DNA of 64,000 nt from Terriglobus roseus DSM 18391. GTDB lineage: Bacteria; Acidobacteriota; Terriglobia; Terriglobales; Acidobacteriaceae. Position 1 is the stretch's first letter, and the number at the start of each line of letters is the position of its first letter. Location: NCBI RefSeq assembly GCF_000265425.1, contig NC_018014.1, positions 4,154,001 to 4,218,000 of the forward strand, in the 5' to 3' direction. The notes beneath the pieces are model-generated. The model did no database searches, was not told where the DNA came from, and was given only the letters and a program-made list of their open reading frames with translations. Positions 43,491-51,390 of this stretch are shown here, one piece after another. Made by a program: the position numbers and the translations under genes.

Positions 43491-44756
43491 CTACGCGCGT
43501 ATCGCAGTGCCTCGCTTCGCGATGATCGGTTCCATGCGCGTGTAGAGTTCCTGCAGGATCTTCACGCCTGCCTCCGCAACACCACGATCGGGCTGCTCGT
43601 TCGTGTCATTCCAGCCTTCATCTTCACCGCCAAAGCTGGGCTGCATCACGATGCCATCACGTCGTGCGAGCAGGTTCAGATTCTTGTAGCCGATACCGTA
43701 CTGCGCGCCCTCCTGCGGGATCAGCCAGGCGATCTGCCCCCGCACCGGCACCACGCTCTCGTCCGACCACAGCGCGCGCGAGTCATACCCCGTGCAGCAG
43801 ATCACAACACCCTGCGGCAGAGTAGCGAACTCATTTGGCGTATGGAACTCGCGATACTCCATGCGTCCGCCGGCGATGAAGAACTCCTGCATCAACTGCT
43901 TTGCATAACCCGCGACGTTGAAGCTCAACGAGGTCGAGCGCCGCACATACTTTGTGGGGAACGGTGTCGATCCCGGCGGCAGCAACTGGCTCTTCGGGTG
44001 CAGATCCGCAATGCTGTCGGCGTAGCGCGCAAAGTCATGCTGCGGCTTCTGGTGCTCCGCATCCGTCGGCATATTCGGATCGACGGGAGCATTCGGATTG
44101 CGCGGCGGGTCGTCGGAAAGCTGGTAACGATCGGTCCATTCAATTGGATTGCCGGCCGTCCCCAGGTAGCTGTTGTACATGCCCCACGAGGTGCGGGCCA
44201 TCTTCTCCCAGTCCGCCGCGAAGGTCGCGGGTGCCTTGTCGGTCAGCGCCACCCGCGAGTCCGGCGTCCACGACCCCGTCGCACGGACCGAGCGAATGTA
44301 GGGCGCACGCTCCTTCGCGTAGATGGTCACGTTGTAGCCCATGCGCTGCGCCGTCAGAGCAGCCGTCAGGCCCAGCGCACCCGCGCCAATCACAGCGCAG
44401 TCCTTCACACCCGGCGCGGCCTCCATCGCCTTGCGCACGGCAAAGTCCGCGGATCCCCACGAAAGCGACCATCCGCTGCCGCCGTGACCGTAATTCGTCA
44501 CAACAGGCTTGTCGCCCATCTTGACCACCTCAATCCGCGGTCCCTGAGCGCGGAAGGGTCGCAGGCAGACGGTGATCCGGAAGATGCGATCGAGATCCGC
44601 GCGGATGGGCACAATGTTGCCCGGCATGTCATAGAACGGCACCGTCGGCGCGCCGGCGGCAGCGACCGCGGGCATAGCGACACGCTTTGCACAGCCATTC
44701 AAAAGTCCAAGCCCGGCAAGTGCACCGGATCCCTGCAGAAAAAGACGACGATCCAT
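43491..44756 (-). CDS. Tat-exported FAD oxidoreductase, D-amino-acid-oxidase-like, permuted
   Basis: A 421-aa protein. ATG 44756 has GGGAG eight bases upstream. The N-terminus MDRRLFLQGSGALAGLGLLNGC is a twin-arginine type signal with a possible lipobox cysteine at 22. Residues 64-101 read CLRPFRAQGPRIEV...VVTNYGHGGSGWSLSWG; in canonical D-amino-acid oxidases this block lies at the C-terminus. The FAD Rossmann motif VIGAGALGLTAAL (about 122-134), normally N-terminal, follows it, then the substrate domain with VICCTGYDSRAL and VPVRGQIAWLIPQ. The chain ends with LQELYTRMEPIIAKRG, which aligns with the segment preceding the moved block. This reads as a circular permutation; substrate is unknown. 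Confidence 0.85.
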   Translation of the reverse strand: MDRRLFLQGSGALAGLGLLNGCAKRVAMPAVAAAGAPTVPFYDMPGNIVPIRADLDRIFRITVCLRPFRAQGPRIEVVKMGDKPVVTNYGHGGSGWSLSWGSADFAVRKAMEAAPGVKDCAVIGAGALGLTAALTAQRMGYNVTIYAKERAPYIRSVRATGSWTPDSRVALTDKAPATFAADWEKMARTSWGMYNSYLGTAGNPIEWTDRYQLSDDPPRNPNAPVDPNMPTDAEHQKPQHDFARYADSIADLHPKSQLLPPGSTPFPTKYVRRSTSLSFNVAGYAKQLMQEFFIAGGRMEYREFHTPNEFATLPQGVVICCTGYDSRALWSDESVVPVRGQIAWLIPQEGAQYGIGYKNLNLLARRDGIVMQPSFGGEDEGWNDTNEQPDRGVAEAGVKILQELYTRMEPIIAKRGTAIRA

Positions 44757-44943
44757 CGGATTTTCTCCCGTGGTGAAAACAACAGCGCCGCACGCGCGGC
44801 ATGACCTGCGCAAGTGGAAAGGGATAGTAGGTTTGCTAACCCTTTATATCGCAGGCTCCCCGCCTCCCTGGATCTCTTACGGCGACGGAGGCGAACAACG
44901 TGCGATTGGCGCGTAAACCCCGCCCGCGAGACAATGGAGAGGT

Positions 44944-46041
44944 ATGCCATTGAATGTCGGAATCGTCGGTCTGCCCAACGTGGGCAAGAGCACCATCTTC
45001 AGCGCACTGACTGCCATTGAGGCCGTCGCGGCGAACTATCCCTTCTGCACCATCGAACCCAACGTCGGCATCGTTCCCGTGCCCGACGTGCGGCAGGACA
45101 AGATCGTCGCGCTGGTGAAGCCGAACAGCATCGTGCCCACCGTCATGGAGTTCGTCGACATCGCGGGCCTCGTCGCCGGCGCCAGCAAGGGTGAGGGCCT
45201 GGGCAACCAGTTCCTCGCGAACATCCGCTCGACCGACGCCACGCTGCACATCGTGCGCTGCTTCGAAGACAACGAGATCATCCACGTTGCGGGCAAGGTC
45301 GATCCCATCAGCGACATCGATGTCATCAATACCGAACTGATGCTGGCCGATCTGGACACCGTCACGCGCCGTCATGAAAAGGCGCAGAAGCTTGCAAAGA
45401 ACTCGCAGGACTCCAAGATCAAGAACGAGTTCAGCGCGCTGACCAAGCTGCTGGAAGCCCTGAACGCTGGCAAGCCCGCGCGCACGGCAGACCTGACCGA
45501 AGAAGAGAAGCCCATGGTTCGCGATCTGCACCTGATCACCATGAAGCCCACGCTCTACGTCGCGAACGTCGACGAGGCCGGTCTGACCGACGGCAACGCA
45601 CACACCGCTGCCGTCGAAAAGCGTGCCGCTGAAGAGGGCAACGAAGTCGTGCGCATCTGCGGCGCTCTCGAAGCCGAGATCTCACAGCTTGAACCCGCAG
45701 AACGCGATGAGTTCTTGAAGGATATGGGCGTCACAGAGCCCGGCCTGACACGCCTCATCCACGCGGCCTACCGCATGCTCGGCCTCATCACCTACTTCAC
45801 CTCAGGCGTGCAGGAAGTCCGCGCCTGGACGATCCGCAAGGGCACCAAGGCGCCAGGCGCCGCGGGCGTCATCCACACCGATTTCGAGCGCGGCTTCATC
45901 AAGGCCGACGCCTATAACTGCGAGGACCTCTTCCGCCTCGGCAGCGAACAGGCTGTGAAGGAAAAGGGTCTGCTGCGCAGTGAAGGCAAGGAATATGTCG
46001 TGAAGGACGGCGACATCCTCTTCTTCAAGTTCAATGTCTGA
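44944..46041 (+). CDS. ychF: Obg-superfamily ATPase/GTPase YchF
   Basis: A 365-aa universally conserved P-loop NTPase (OLA1 family, prefers ATP) linked to ribosomes and the oxidative stress response. G1 GLPNVGKSTIFSAL (9-22), switch II FVDIAGLVAGASKGEGLGNQFL, a coiled-coil insert (about 135-200), the NVDE-type G4 (LYVANVDEAG), and a C-terminal TGS domain (TIRKGTKAPGAAGVIHTDFERGFIKADAYNCEDLF .. GKEYVVKDGDILFFKFNV). All blocks are complete. AGAGG lies three bases before the ATG. Followed by a strong hairpin. Confidence 0.97.
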   Translation: MPLNVGIVGLPNVGKSTIFSALTAIEAVAANYPFCTIEPNVGIVPVPDVRQDKIVALVKPNSIVPTVMEFVDIAGLVAGASKGEGLGNQFLANIRSTDATLHIVRCFEDNEIIHVAGKVDPISDIDVINTELMLADLDTVTRRHEKAQKLAKNSQDSKIKNEFSALTKLLEALNAGKPARTADLTEEEKPMVRDLHLITMKPTLYVANVDEAGLTDGNAHTAAVEKRAAEEGNEVVRICGALEAEISQLEPAERDEFLKDMGVTEPGLTRLIHAAYRMLGLITYFTSGVQEVRAWTIRKGTKAPGAAGVIHTDFERGFIKADAYNCEDLFRLGSEQAVKEKGLLRSEGKEYVVKDGDILFFKFNV

Positions 46042-46072
46042 AGCTGGCCGCATCCAACGCTCTACAGGTGTC

Positions 46073-46110
46073 GTCCGTTGGTGTCCACGGGAACGCGGAC
46101 ACCAGCGGAC
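46073..46110 (+). terminator. Hairpin behind ychF
   Basis: GTCCG-T-TGGTGTCC (46073-46086) pairs with GGACACCA-G-CGGAC (46097-46110): 13 bp with one T/G mismatch and a 10-base loop. The tail (ATCAGTTTCAT) is weakly U-rich. Confidence 0.6.
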
Positions 46111-46168
46111 ATCAGTTTCATCGGATTGGTGACCTGCAAGTCGTCAGCTTCGAAACCCTCCTGGCCTG

Positions 46169-46285
46169 ATGGCGTGGCAGACGCGTAAGAACAAGATGAT
46201 CCAGTACGCAGCCCAATTGGTAGAGAATCAGCGAACCGCAACAGCGCCTCTCGGCGGTGACCTGCTGGAGAGCCTGCCGACCTAA
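46169..46285 (+). other. Possible 38-codon ORF upstream of the MOSC gene
   Basis: ATG 46169 opens a 38-codon frame (MAWQTRKNKMIQYAAQLVENQ...LLESLPT) whose TAA overlaps the MOSC ATG (TAATG). The stop-start coupling is the only support: there is no Shine-Dalgarno before the ATG and no recognised family. It could be a leader ORF or chance. Confidence 0.2.
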
Positions 46286-46842
46286 TGACATCCAAACCCA
46301 CTTCCGCTCAAGTCGCTGCCGTGTGCAGCTCTCCGCGCCACGGCTTCAGCAAGCAGCAGCAGCCCTCGATTCGCCTGCTGACAGGTCGCGGCGTCGAAGG
46401 GGATGCACACTGTGGCGAGACTGTGCAGCACCTGTATCTCAAACGCAGAAATCCACTCGCACCGAACCTCATGCAGGTCCACTTATTCCAGCAAGAGTTA
46501 CTCGATGACTTAGCAGGCAGCGGCTTCCACCTGGAGCCCGGTCAATTCGGCGAGAACATCACAACCCGCGATATCGACCTACTCCACCTGCCGCTCGGCA
46601 CACAGTTACGCCTCGGCGCAGACGCTGTCGTCGAACTCACCGGCCTGCGCACACCGTGCAAGAAGATCGAGGACTTCCGTGCCGGATTGCTGAAACAGGT
46701 AGCTCTGCGTGATGAGAAGAAAATCGTGCAGGCAAGAGCAGGCGTGATGGCGATCGTAGTGCAGGGTGGCATCATTGCACCGGGCGCCGCCATCACAGCC
46801 ACTTTGCCCTGCGGCCCCGTTCGTCCGATGCAGATGATCTAG
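46285..46842 (+). CDS. MOSC-domain protein
   Basis: A 185-aa MOSC (molybdenum-cofactor sulfurase C-terminal) domain protein. Motifs: VAAVCSSPRHGFSKQQQPSIRLLTGRGVEGDAHCG, QVHLFQQELLDDLAGSGFHLEPGQFGENITTRDIDLLHLPLGTQLRLG, and VELTGLRTPCKKIEDF, which contains the conserved cysteine. MOSC proteins bind or transfer sulfur or molybdenum cofactor; stand-alone forms such as YiiM detoxify N-hydroxylated compounds. Length fits the YiiM-like group. No molybdoenzyme gene adjoins. GGAGAG lies about 12 bases before the ATG. Confidence 0.9.
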   Translation: MTSKPTSAQVAAVCSSPRHGFSKQQQPSIRLLTGRGVEGDAHCGETVQHLYLKRRNPLAPNLMQVHLFQQELLDDLAGSGFHLEPGQFGENITTRDIDLLHLPLGTQLRLGADAVVELTGLRTPCKKIEDFRAGLLKQVALRDEKKIVQARAGVMAIVVQGGIIAPGAAITATLPCGPVRPMQMI

Positions 46843-46976
46843 CGAACACCGCTAAGATGTCTCGCTTATTCGTCTGGCCGACAAATCACCCGAATGGTGC
46901 ATTTTCTCAACGGCCCCATGGTGCAACAATCCTCCCTATCCTTACATCCCTTGTAAGTGTTCTGGAAGGCTCCCAA

Positions 46977-47771
46977 TTGATTGCCAAGTGTTCTGCCTGC
47001 AAGGACGGCATCGCGCAGCCCATGCAGTTCAGCATGGCATTTCAGCCGATCGTGGACGTATCCACGCGGCGCGTCTACGCCTACGAGGCGCTCGTGCGTG
47101 GGCCGCAGGGTCAGGCAGCAGGAACAGTTCTATCGCAGGTCAATGATGACAACCTGTACGCCTTCGATCAGAGCTGTCGCGTGAAGGCCCTGACACTGGC
47201 AAGCCGGCTCGGACTCGCAGACAATGGCGCACTGCTTTCCATCAATTTCCTGCCCGGAGCAGTTTACAGTCCTGCTGCATGTATTCAGCTCACCCTAAAG
47301 ACCGCCCGCGACCTGAATTTTCCACTCGACCGGCTGATCTTCGAAGTCACCGAAGGTGAAAAAGTTAAGGATGCGAACCATCTGGAAGGCATCGCAAGCG
47401 AGTACAACAAGCACGGCTTTAAGATTGCCATCGATGACTTCGGTGCTGGGTTCGCCAACCTGAACCTGCTGGCCGATTTGTCCGCGGACATTGTGAAGGT
47501 CGACATGGCACTGACGCGCAATCTTCACCTGCGAAAGAAGGCTCGCGCCATTGTCCGCTCGCTGGTCCAACTCTGCCAGACGCTTGACATCACGATAGTC
47601 GCCGAAGGCGTGGAGACTGCTGACGAATACTCTGCGCTTCTCGATTGTGGCATCCACAGGATGCAGGGCTATCTCCTCGCGCGCCCGCAGTTTGAAGCAC
47701 TGCCCGTCTTCACCCTGCCCGGCGACCCCGTTGTTGCAGTACCAATCTTCAGCCTCTTCCAGCCAAGCTAA
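46977..47771 (+). CDS. EAL-domain c-di-GMP phosphodiesterase, copy 1
   Basis: A 264-aa stand-alone EAL protein. I start it at TTG 46977 because GGAAGG (46964-46969) sits seven bases upstream and the product then aligns end to end with its neighbour. N-terminal KCSACKDG (C5, C8), then FSMAFQPIVDVSTRRVYAYEALVRG with the EAL glutamate at 37. Metal and catalytic blocks are intact: INFLPGA, RLIFEVTEGE, IAIDDFGAGFANL, DIVKVDMAL, IVAEGVET, MQGYLLARP. It should hydrolyse c-di-GMP. No sensor or membrane domain. Same strand as the paralogue 180 bases downstream. Confidence 0.92.
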   Translation: MIAKCSACKDGIAQPMQFSMAFQPIVDVSTRRVYAYEALVRGPQGQAAGTVLSQVNDDNLYAFDQSCRVKALTLASRLGLADNGALLSINFLPGAVYSPAACIQLTLKTARDLNFPLDRLIFEVTEGEKVKDANHLEGIASEYNKHGFKIAIDDFGAGFANLNLLADLSADIVKVDMALTRNLHLRKKARAIVRSLVQLCQTLDITIVAEGVETADEYSALLDCGIHRMQGYLLARPQFEALPVFTLPGDPVVAVPIFSLFQPS

Positions 47772-47951
47772 CCCCGGTACTTATTGCGAACGTATCCCGG
47801 AACCGGGAAGAAACATCTCGATCCGCTCTGCATCGCATCTCGCAGGCAGGCACATTCTTCGTAGCACATAAGGTGCACCGCCGGACCTCTCAATGTGGTC
47901 TACCTTGAGGTGCGGGCCGCTAACTTCCGCCCCATGTACGGGAAGGTCGCT

Positions 47952-48773
47952 ATGGCAGAAAAATGCGGTGCATGTAAGAACGGTATTCAGAAGCCCATGG
48001 CTTTCAGCATGGCCTTTCAACCAATCGTCGACATCGTAGAGCGCCGCGTCTTCGCTTACGAAGCGCTCGTGCGTGGACCCCATGGAGAACCATCCATCAC
48101 GGTCCTGTCCCAGGTGAATGAACAGAATTTGTACGAGTTCGACCAAAGCTGCAGGATTCAGGCGATCACCCTGGCTGCAAACCTCGGCCTGGTGGAGACA
48201 GGCGCATGCCTCGCGATTAACTTTCTTCCCGGCGCCGTCTACACCCCTGCTGCCTGCATCCGTGTCACACTGAATGCGGCTGACAAGGTCAACTTTCCAA
48301 GCGACCGCCTGATCTTCGAAGTCTCAGAAGCAGAGCATGTCACCAACCCAGCCCATCTGCAGTCCATTGCCGACGAGTACTGCCGGCACGGCTTCCGCAT
48401 GGCTCTTGACGACTTCGGCGCAGGCTTCGCCAACATGAGTTTGTTGGCTGACCTGTCGGTCGACATCGTGAAGATCGACATGGCGCTCATCCGCGATATC
48501 CACCTTCGGCCCAAGGCTCAGATGATCGTTGCCTCGCTCGCTGCGCTGGGCAAATTGATCCGAGCAGATGTTGTCGCAGAAGGCGTTGAAACCGTAGAGG
48601 AGTATGCAATGGTGCGATCCTGCGGGGTGCGCCTGATGCAGGGCTATCTGCTCGCACGGCCGGCTTTCGAAGCGTTGCCAACCTTCACGCTGCCAACCGT
48701 GGAAGCACCGAGCGCCATCAGCATGCTTCCCCGCTCCAGCCGTGGCCTGCACGTCATCCACACCGCCGCCTGA
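47952..48773 (+). CDS. EAL-domain c-di-GMP phosphodiesterase, copy 2
   Basis: A 273-aa paralogue of the preceding gene. ATG 47952 with GGAAGG five bases upstream gives MAEKCGACKNGIQKPMAFSMAFQPIVDIVERRVFAYEALVRG. The CxxC (C5, C8) and EAL are at the same positions. All active-site blocks are kept: INFLPGA, RLIFEVSEAE, MALDDFGAGFANM, DIVKIDMAL, VVAEGVET, MQGYLLARP. The C-terminus differs (TVEAPSAISMLPRSSRGLHVIHTAA). The tandem arrangement shows duplication followed by moderate divergence, which suggests subfunction or dosage. A small palindrome, TCCCGG-AA-CCGGGA (47795-47808), lies upstream. Confidence 0.92.
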   Translation: MAEKCGACKNGIQKPMAFSMAFQPIVDIVERRVFAYEALVRGPHGEPSITVLSQVNEQNLYEFDQSCRIQAITLAANLGLVETGACLAINFLPGAVYTPAACIRVTLNAADKVNFPSDRLIFEVSEAEHVTNPAHLQSIADEYCRHGFRMALDDFGAGFANMSLLADLSVDIVKIDMALIRDIHLRPKAQMIVASLAALGKLIRADVVAEGVETVEEYAMVRSCGVRLMQGYLLARPAFEALPTFTLPTVEAPSAISMLPRSSRGLHVIHTAA

Positions 48774-48788
48774 AGGCTCGAGCAAACA

Positions 48789-48820
48789 GCAGAAGGCCAG
48801 ACAATTCGTCGGCCTTCTGC
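48789..48820. terminator. Shared hairpin of convergent EAL and hydrolase genes
   Basis: GCAGAAGGCC (48789-48798) pairs perfectly with GGCCTTCTGC (48811-48820); inside the loop GAC/GTC extends the stem. It lies between the plus-strand EAL gene and the minus-strand dienelactone hydrolase. There is no strong U-run, so efficiency is uncertain. Confidence 0.7.
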
Positions 48821-48837
48821 TATTTGCGATCCAGCAC

Positions 48838-49749
48838 TTACGCGCGCGTGTACTTGTTGAACCAATCGATCGTCCGGCCCCACGCCAGATCCGCCGCAGC
48901 CTTGTTATAGCGCTCCGGTGTTGCATCGCAATTGAAGCCATGTACGGCGTTGGGATAGATGTACCCCTCGTGTGCCACACCAGCAGCCGTCAGCGCCTTG
49001 TCATACGCCGGATACGACGCGGCGGCATTCTTATCCAACTCACCGTGATGGACCAAGACCGCAGCCTTGATCTTGGGAATCTCCGCGTCGGGAGGCACGC
49101 CACCGTAGAACGGAACCGCCGCTGCCAGGTCCGCTCCCATGCGCGCTGCCAGGTTGTTGGACACGCTGCCGCCGTAGCAGAAGCCAGTCACACCAATCTT
49201 GCCCGTGCAGTCCGGCCGCGCCTTCAGCCACTCCGCCGCAGCCTGCATGTCCTCCATCATTTTGGCCTTGTCGATCTTATTGAAGAGCAGACCGCCCTTA
49301 TAGTCATCGCCGGGAAAGCCACCCTGCGAAGTAAGGCCATCGGGCGCAAACGCCATAAAGTTGGAGAGTGCCACGCGCCGCGCAATGTCTTCAATATGCG
49401 GATTCAATCCACGGTTCTCATGCACGACCAGAATGCCTGGCAGCTTCGACGGCTTTTCACTGCGCGAGTCCGCACTCACTGGCCGCACGAAGTAGCCCTT
49501 GATCGTGCCGTTCCCTTTCGGCGAAGGAATCGTCTCGTAGCTTGTCTTAATGCGATCGTCAGTCTTCGAAATCTGCTGACCCAATGCATAGTTCGGCATG
49601 AGTGCTTCTATGACTGCGGTGGCGCCCAGTCCGGCGACCGCAAGTCCCTGCACGCGCGTCATGAAGGCGCGGCGACTCATGCCGCCGTGGATGAACTCGT
49701 TGTACAACTCAACAGCTTCGATCGGCAGTTTCGGACGCTCAGATGACAT
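48838..49749 (-). CDS. Exported dienelactone hydrolase-family protein
   Basis: A 303-aa alpha/beta-hydrolase of the DLH family. An N-terminal extension of about 24 residues precedes a twin-arginine motif (SRRAFMTRV) and a hydrophobic stretch (GLAVAGLGATAVIEALM), so it is probably Tat-exported. Catalytic triad: Cys in VTGFCYGGSVSNN (nucleophile elbow), Asp in HHGELDKNAAASYPAYD and His in NAVHGFNCD. HENRGLNPHIEDIARRVA is the DLH block. Substrate (lactone or ester) unknown. Lies 58 bases behind trhO on the same strand, so co-transcription is possible. Confidence 0.9.
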   Translation of the reverse strand: MSSERPKLPIEAVELYNEFIHGGMSRRAFMTRVQGLAVAGLGATAVIEALMPNYALGQQISKTDDRIKTSYETIPSPKGNGTIKGYFVRPVSADSRSEKPSKLPGILVVHENRGLNPHIEDIARRVALSNFMAFAPDGLTSQGGFPGDDYKGGLLFNKIDKAKMMEDMQAAAEWLKARPDCTGKIGVTGFCYGGSVSNNLAARMGADLAAAVPFYGGVPPDAEIPKIKAAVLVHHGELDKNAAASYPAYDKALTAAGVAHEGYIYPNAVHGFNCDATPERYNKAAADLAWGRTIDWFNKYTRA

Positions 49750-49807
49750 GGGTCACTCCCGAGCGGATGATAGCAGCCGAAGCTTCAGCATTTGAAGTAC
49801 GAAAGCG

Positions 49808-50518
49808 TCAGCCTTTGTAGTCTTTGTGTCCCACGGCGACGCGCTCATCAAACACGTAACACTCGCCCTTCCACTGGCTCTCCTCCACCGGCACCTCTTC
49901 CAGGTACCGCAGAATGCCGCCCTTCAGGTGGTACACCTCGGGAAAGCCGTGCTGCAGCATGTACGCCGAAGCCTTCTCGCAGCGAATGCCGCCCGTGCAG
50001 AACATCGCCACTTTGCGATGCTTCGTAGCGTCCAGGTTTGTGCGCACATACTCAGCAAAATCAGAGAAGGTATTCAGCGGCGGCGCCACCGCACCTTCAA
50101 ACGTACCGATCTCGCTCTCATACGTATTGCGCGTATCCAGCAGCAGCACCTCAGGATCGGCGAGCAGTTGATTCCACTCCGCAGGAGCGACATACTGCCC
50201 CGGCCGCGTGGGATCGACCGCTGCCGTGTTGAAGGTGATGATCTCGCGCTTCCGCTTGATCTTCAGGCGGCGGAAGGGCGGCGTCTCGGAGGTGGAGAAC
50301 TTCACCTCGGCCCGCTCCAGCCCCGTCCGCTCCTTCAGAAAATCCAACAGCCGATCGATGGTCGCGGCCGAACCAGCCATCGTCCCATTGATGCCCTCGG
50401 GCGCAATCAGCGTCGTGCCGAGTAAGTCAGTGTCGAGGAAAGCCGCGCGCAGTTCATCGCGCAGCGCCAAAGGGTCGGCCACGGCGAAGAAGCGGTAGTA
50501 GGCAGCAACGGTATACAT
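49808..50518 (-). CDS. trhO: tRNA uridine(34) hydroxylase, rhodanese-related
   Basis: A 236-aa YceA/TrhO-family protein that makes 5-hydroxyuridine at tRNA position 34 in an oxygen-dependent way. An acylphosphatase-like N-terminal domain (YYRFFAVADPLALRDELRAAF..LIAPEGINGTMAG) is followed by a rhodanese domain (VLLLDTRNTYESEIGTFEGAV, KVAMFCTGGIRCEKASAYMLQHGF), with the active cysteine C174 and a second cysteine C180, and the closing HLKGGILRYLEEV. The C-terminus is shorter than in E. coli TrhO. Gene name rests on family resemblance. Confidence 0.92.
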   Translation of the reverse strand: MYTVAAYYRFFAVADPLALRDELRAAFLDTDLLGTTLIAPEGINGTMAGSAATIDRLLDFLKERTGLERAEVKFSTSETPPFRRLKIKRKREIITFNTAAVDPTRPGQYVAPAEWNQLLADPEVLLLDTRNTYESEIGTFEGAVAPPLNTFSDFAEYVRTNLDATKHRKVAMFCTGGIRCEKASAYMLQHGFPEVYHLKGGILRYLEEVPVEESQWKGECYVFDERVAVGHKDYKG

Positions 50519-50607
50519 AGCCTCTCTAGTTTAGATGGTTACCCGCCGACCGCTGCGCTCCCCGCCACAGCTGGAAACAAGCAATTGCTAGACTTAAGCC
50601 CAGCCGC

Positions 50608-51390
50608 ATGCCAGTCGAAATCATTCTGCAGCCCAGCCCGGATGCCATCGCCCTCCTTGAAAAGCGAGAGCAGCTCGCCAGCGTCCGCAACACACTGGCC
50701 GAGCGCGAATCCGAAGTTGCGCAGATGCGCGCGCAGCTCAAGAGCTTTGAGGGACGCTACCTGCGCCAGGTCGCCGTCCTCTACGCTGAACTGGACGATC
50801 TGGAAGCACGCATCGCCGAACGCGAAGCCGCTCTCTCCGATTCGGACGACGCACGTCGTCACGCGGAAGAGAGTCGCCAGCGCGCGCAGGAGACCCACGA
50901 CGCGACCTACGGTGAGGCGCTCGAGGCGGAGGACTTCGAGCCGCCGCCCAGTTTGAAAACGCTCTTCCGCGAACTCGCGAAGCGTATCCACCCGGACTTC
51001 GCGCGCGACGATGCCGAGGCAAAGTACTTCACCATGCTGATGGCGCGCGCCAACCAGGCCTACAGCCGCGGCGACGCGGAAACATTGCAGCGCCTTCTCG
51101 ACGATCATCTGGAGATCAACGCCTCCGTCGCCGGCGAAGACAGCGCTGCTGAAGTCCTCCGCATCACCCGACAGATACGGCATGCCGAGCGCGACATCGC
51201 GCGACTCGACGTCGAGCAGCAGTCCCTGTTCTCCAGCGAGATCGCACAACTCCACCTCGATGCCGAGGTCGCTGCAAGCCAGCATCGCGACCTGCTCACC
51301 GAACTCGCCACCACCATCCGCGAACAGATCGCCGACGCGCAACGACGCCTCACTCAGATCCATCCACAGACCGACACGCATGGACGATAA
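50608..51390 (+). CDS. Coiled-coil protein with a J-domain-like HPD segment
   Basis: A 260-aa cytosolic protein. Residues 15-100 are a long coiled coil (EKREQLASVRNTLAERESEVAQMRAQLKSFEGRYLRQVAVLYAELDDLEARIAERE). A J-domain-like segment follows at 115-165: LKTLFRELAKRIHPDFARDDAEAKYFTMLMARANQAYSRGD, with the HPD tripeptide at 128-130 that activates Hsp70 in DnaJ proteins; helix I is poorly conserved. A second coiled coil occupies 175-255. It overlaps the next (Sel1) gene by 11 bases. A role as co-chaperone or complex adaptor is inferred from HPD and context. Confidence 0.8.
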   Translation: MPVEIILQPSPDAIALLEKREQLASVRNTLAERESEVAQMRAQLKSFEGRYLRQVAVLYAELDDLEARIAEREAALSDSDDARRHAEESRQRAQETHDATYGEALEAEDFEPPPSLKTLFRELAKRIHPDFARDDAEAKYFTMLMARANQAYSRGDAETLQRLLDDHLEINASVAGEDSAAEVLRITRQIRHAERDIARLDVEQQSLFSSEIAQLHLDAEVAASQHRDLLTELATTIREQIADAQRRLTQIHPQTDTHGR

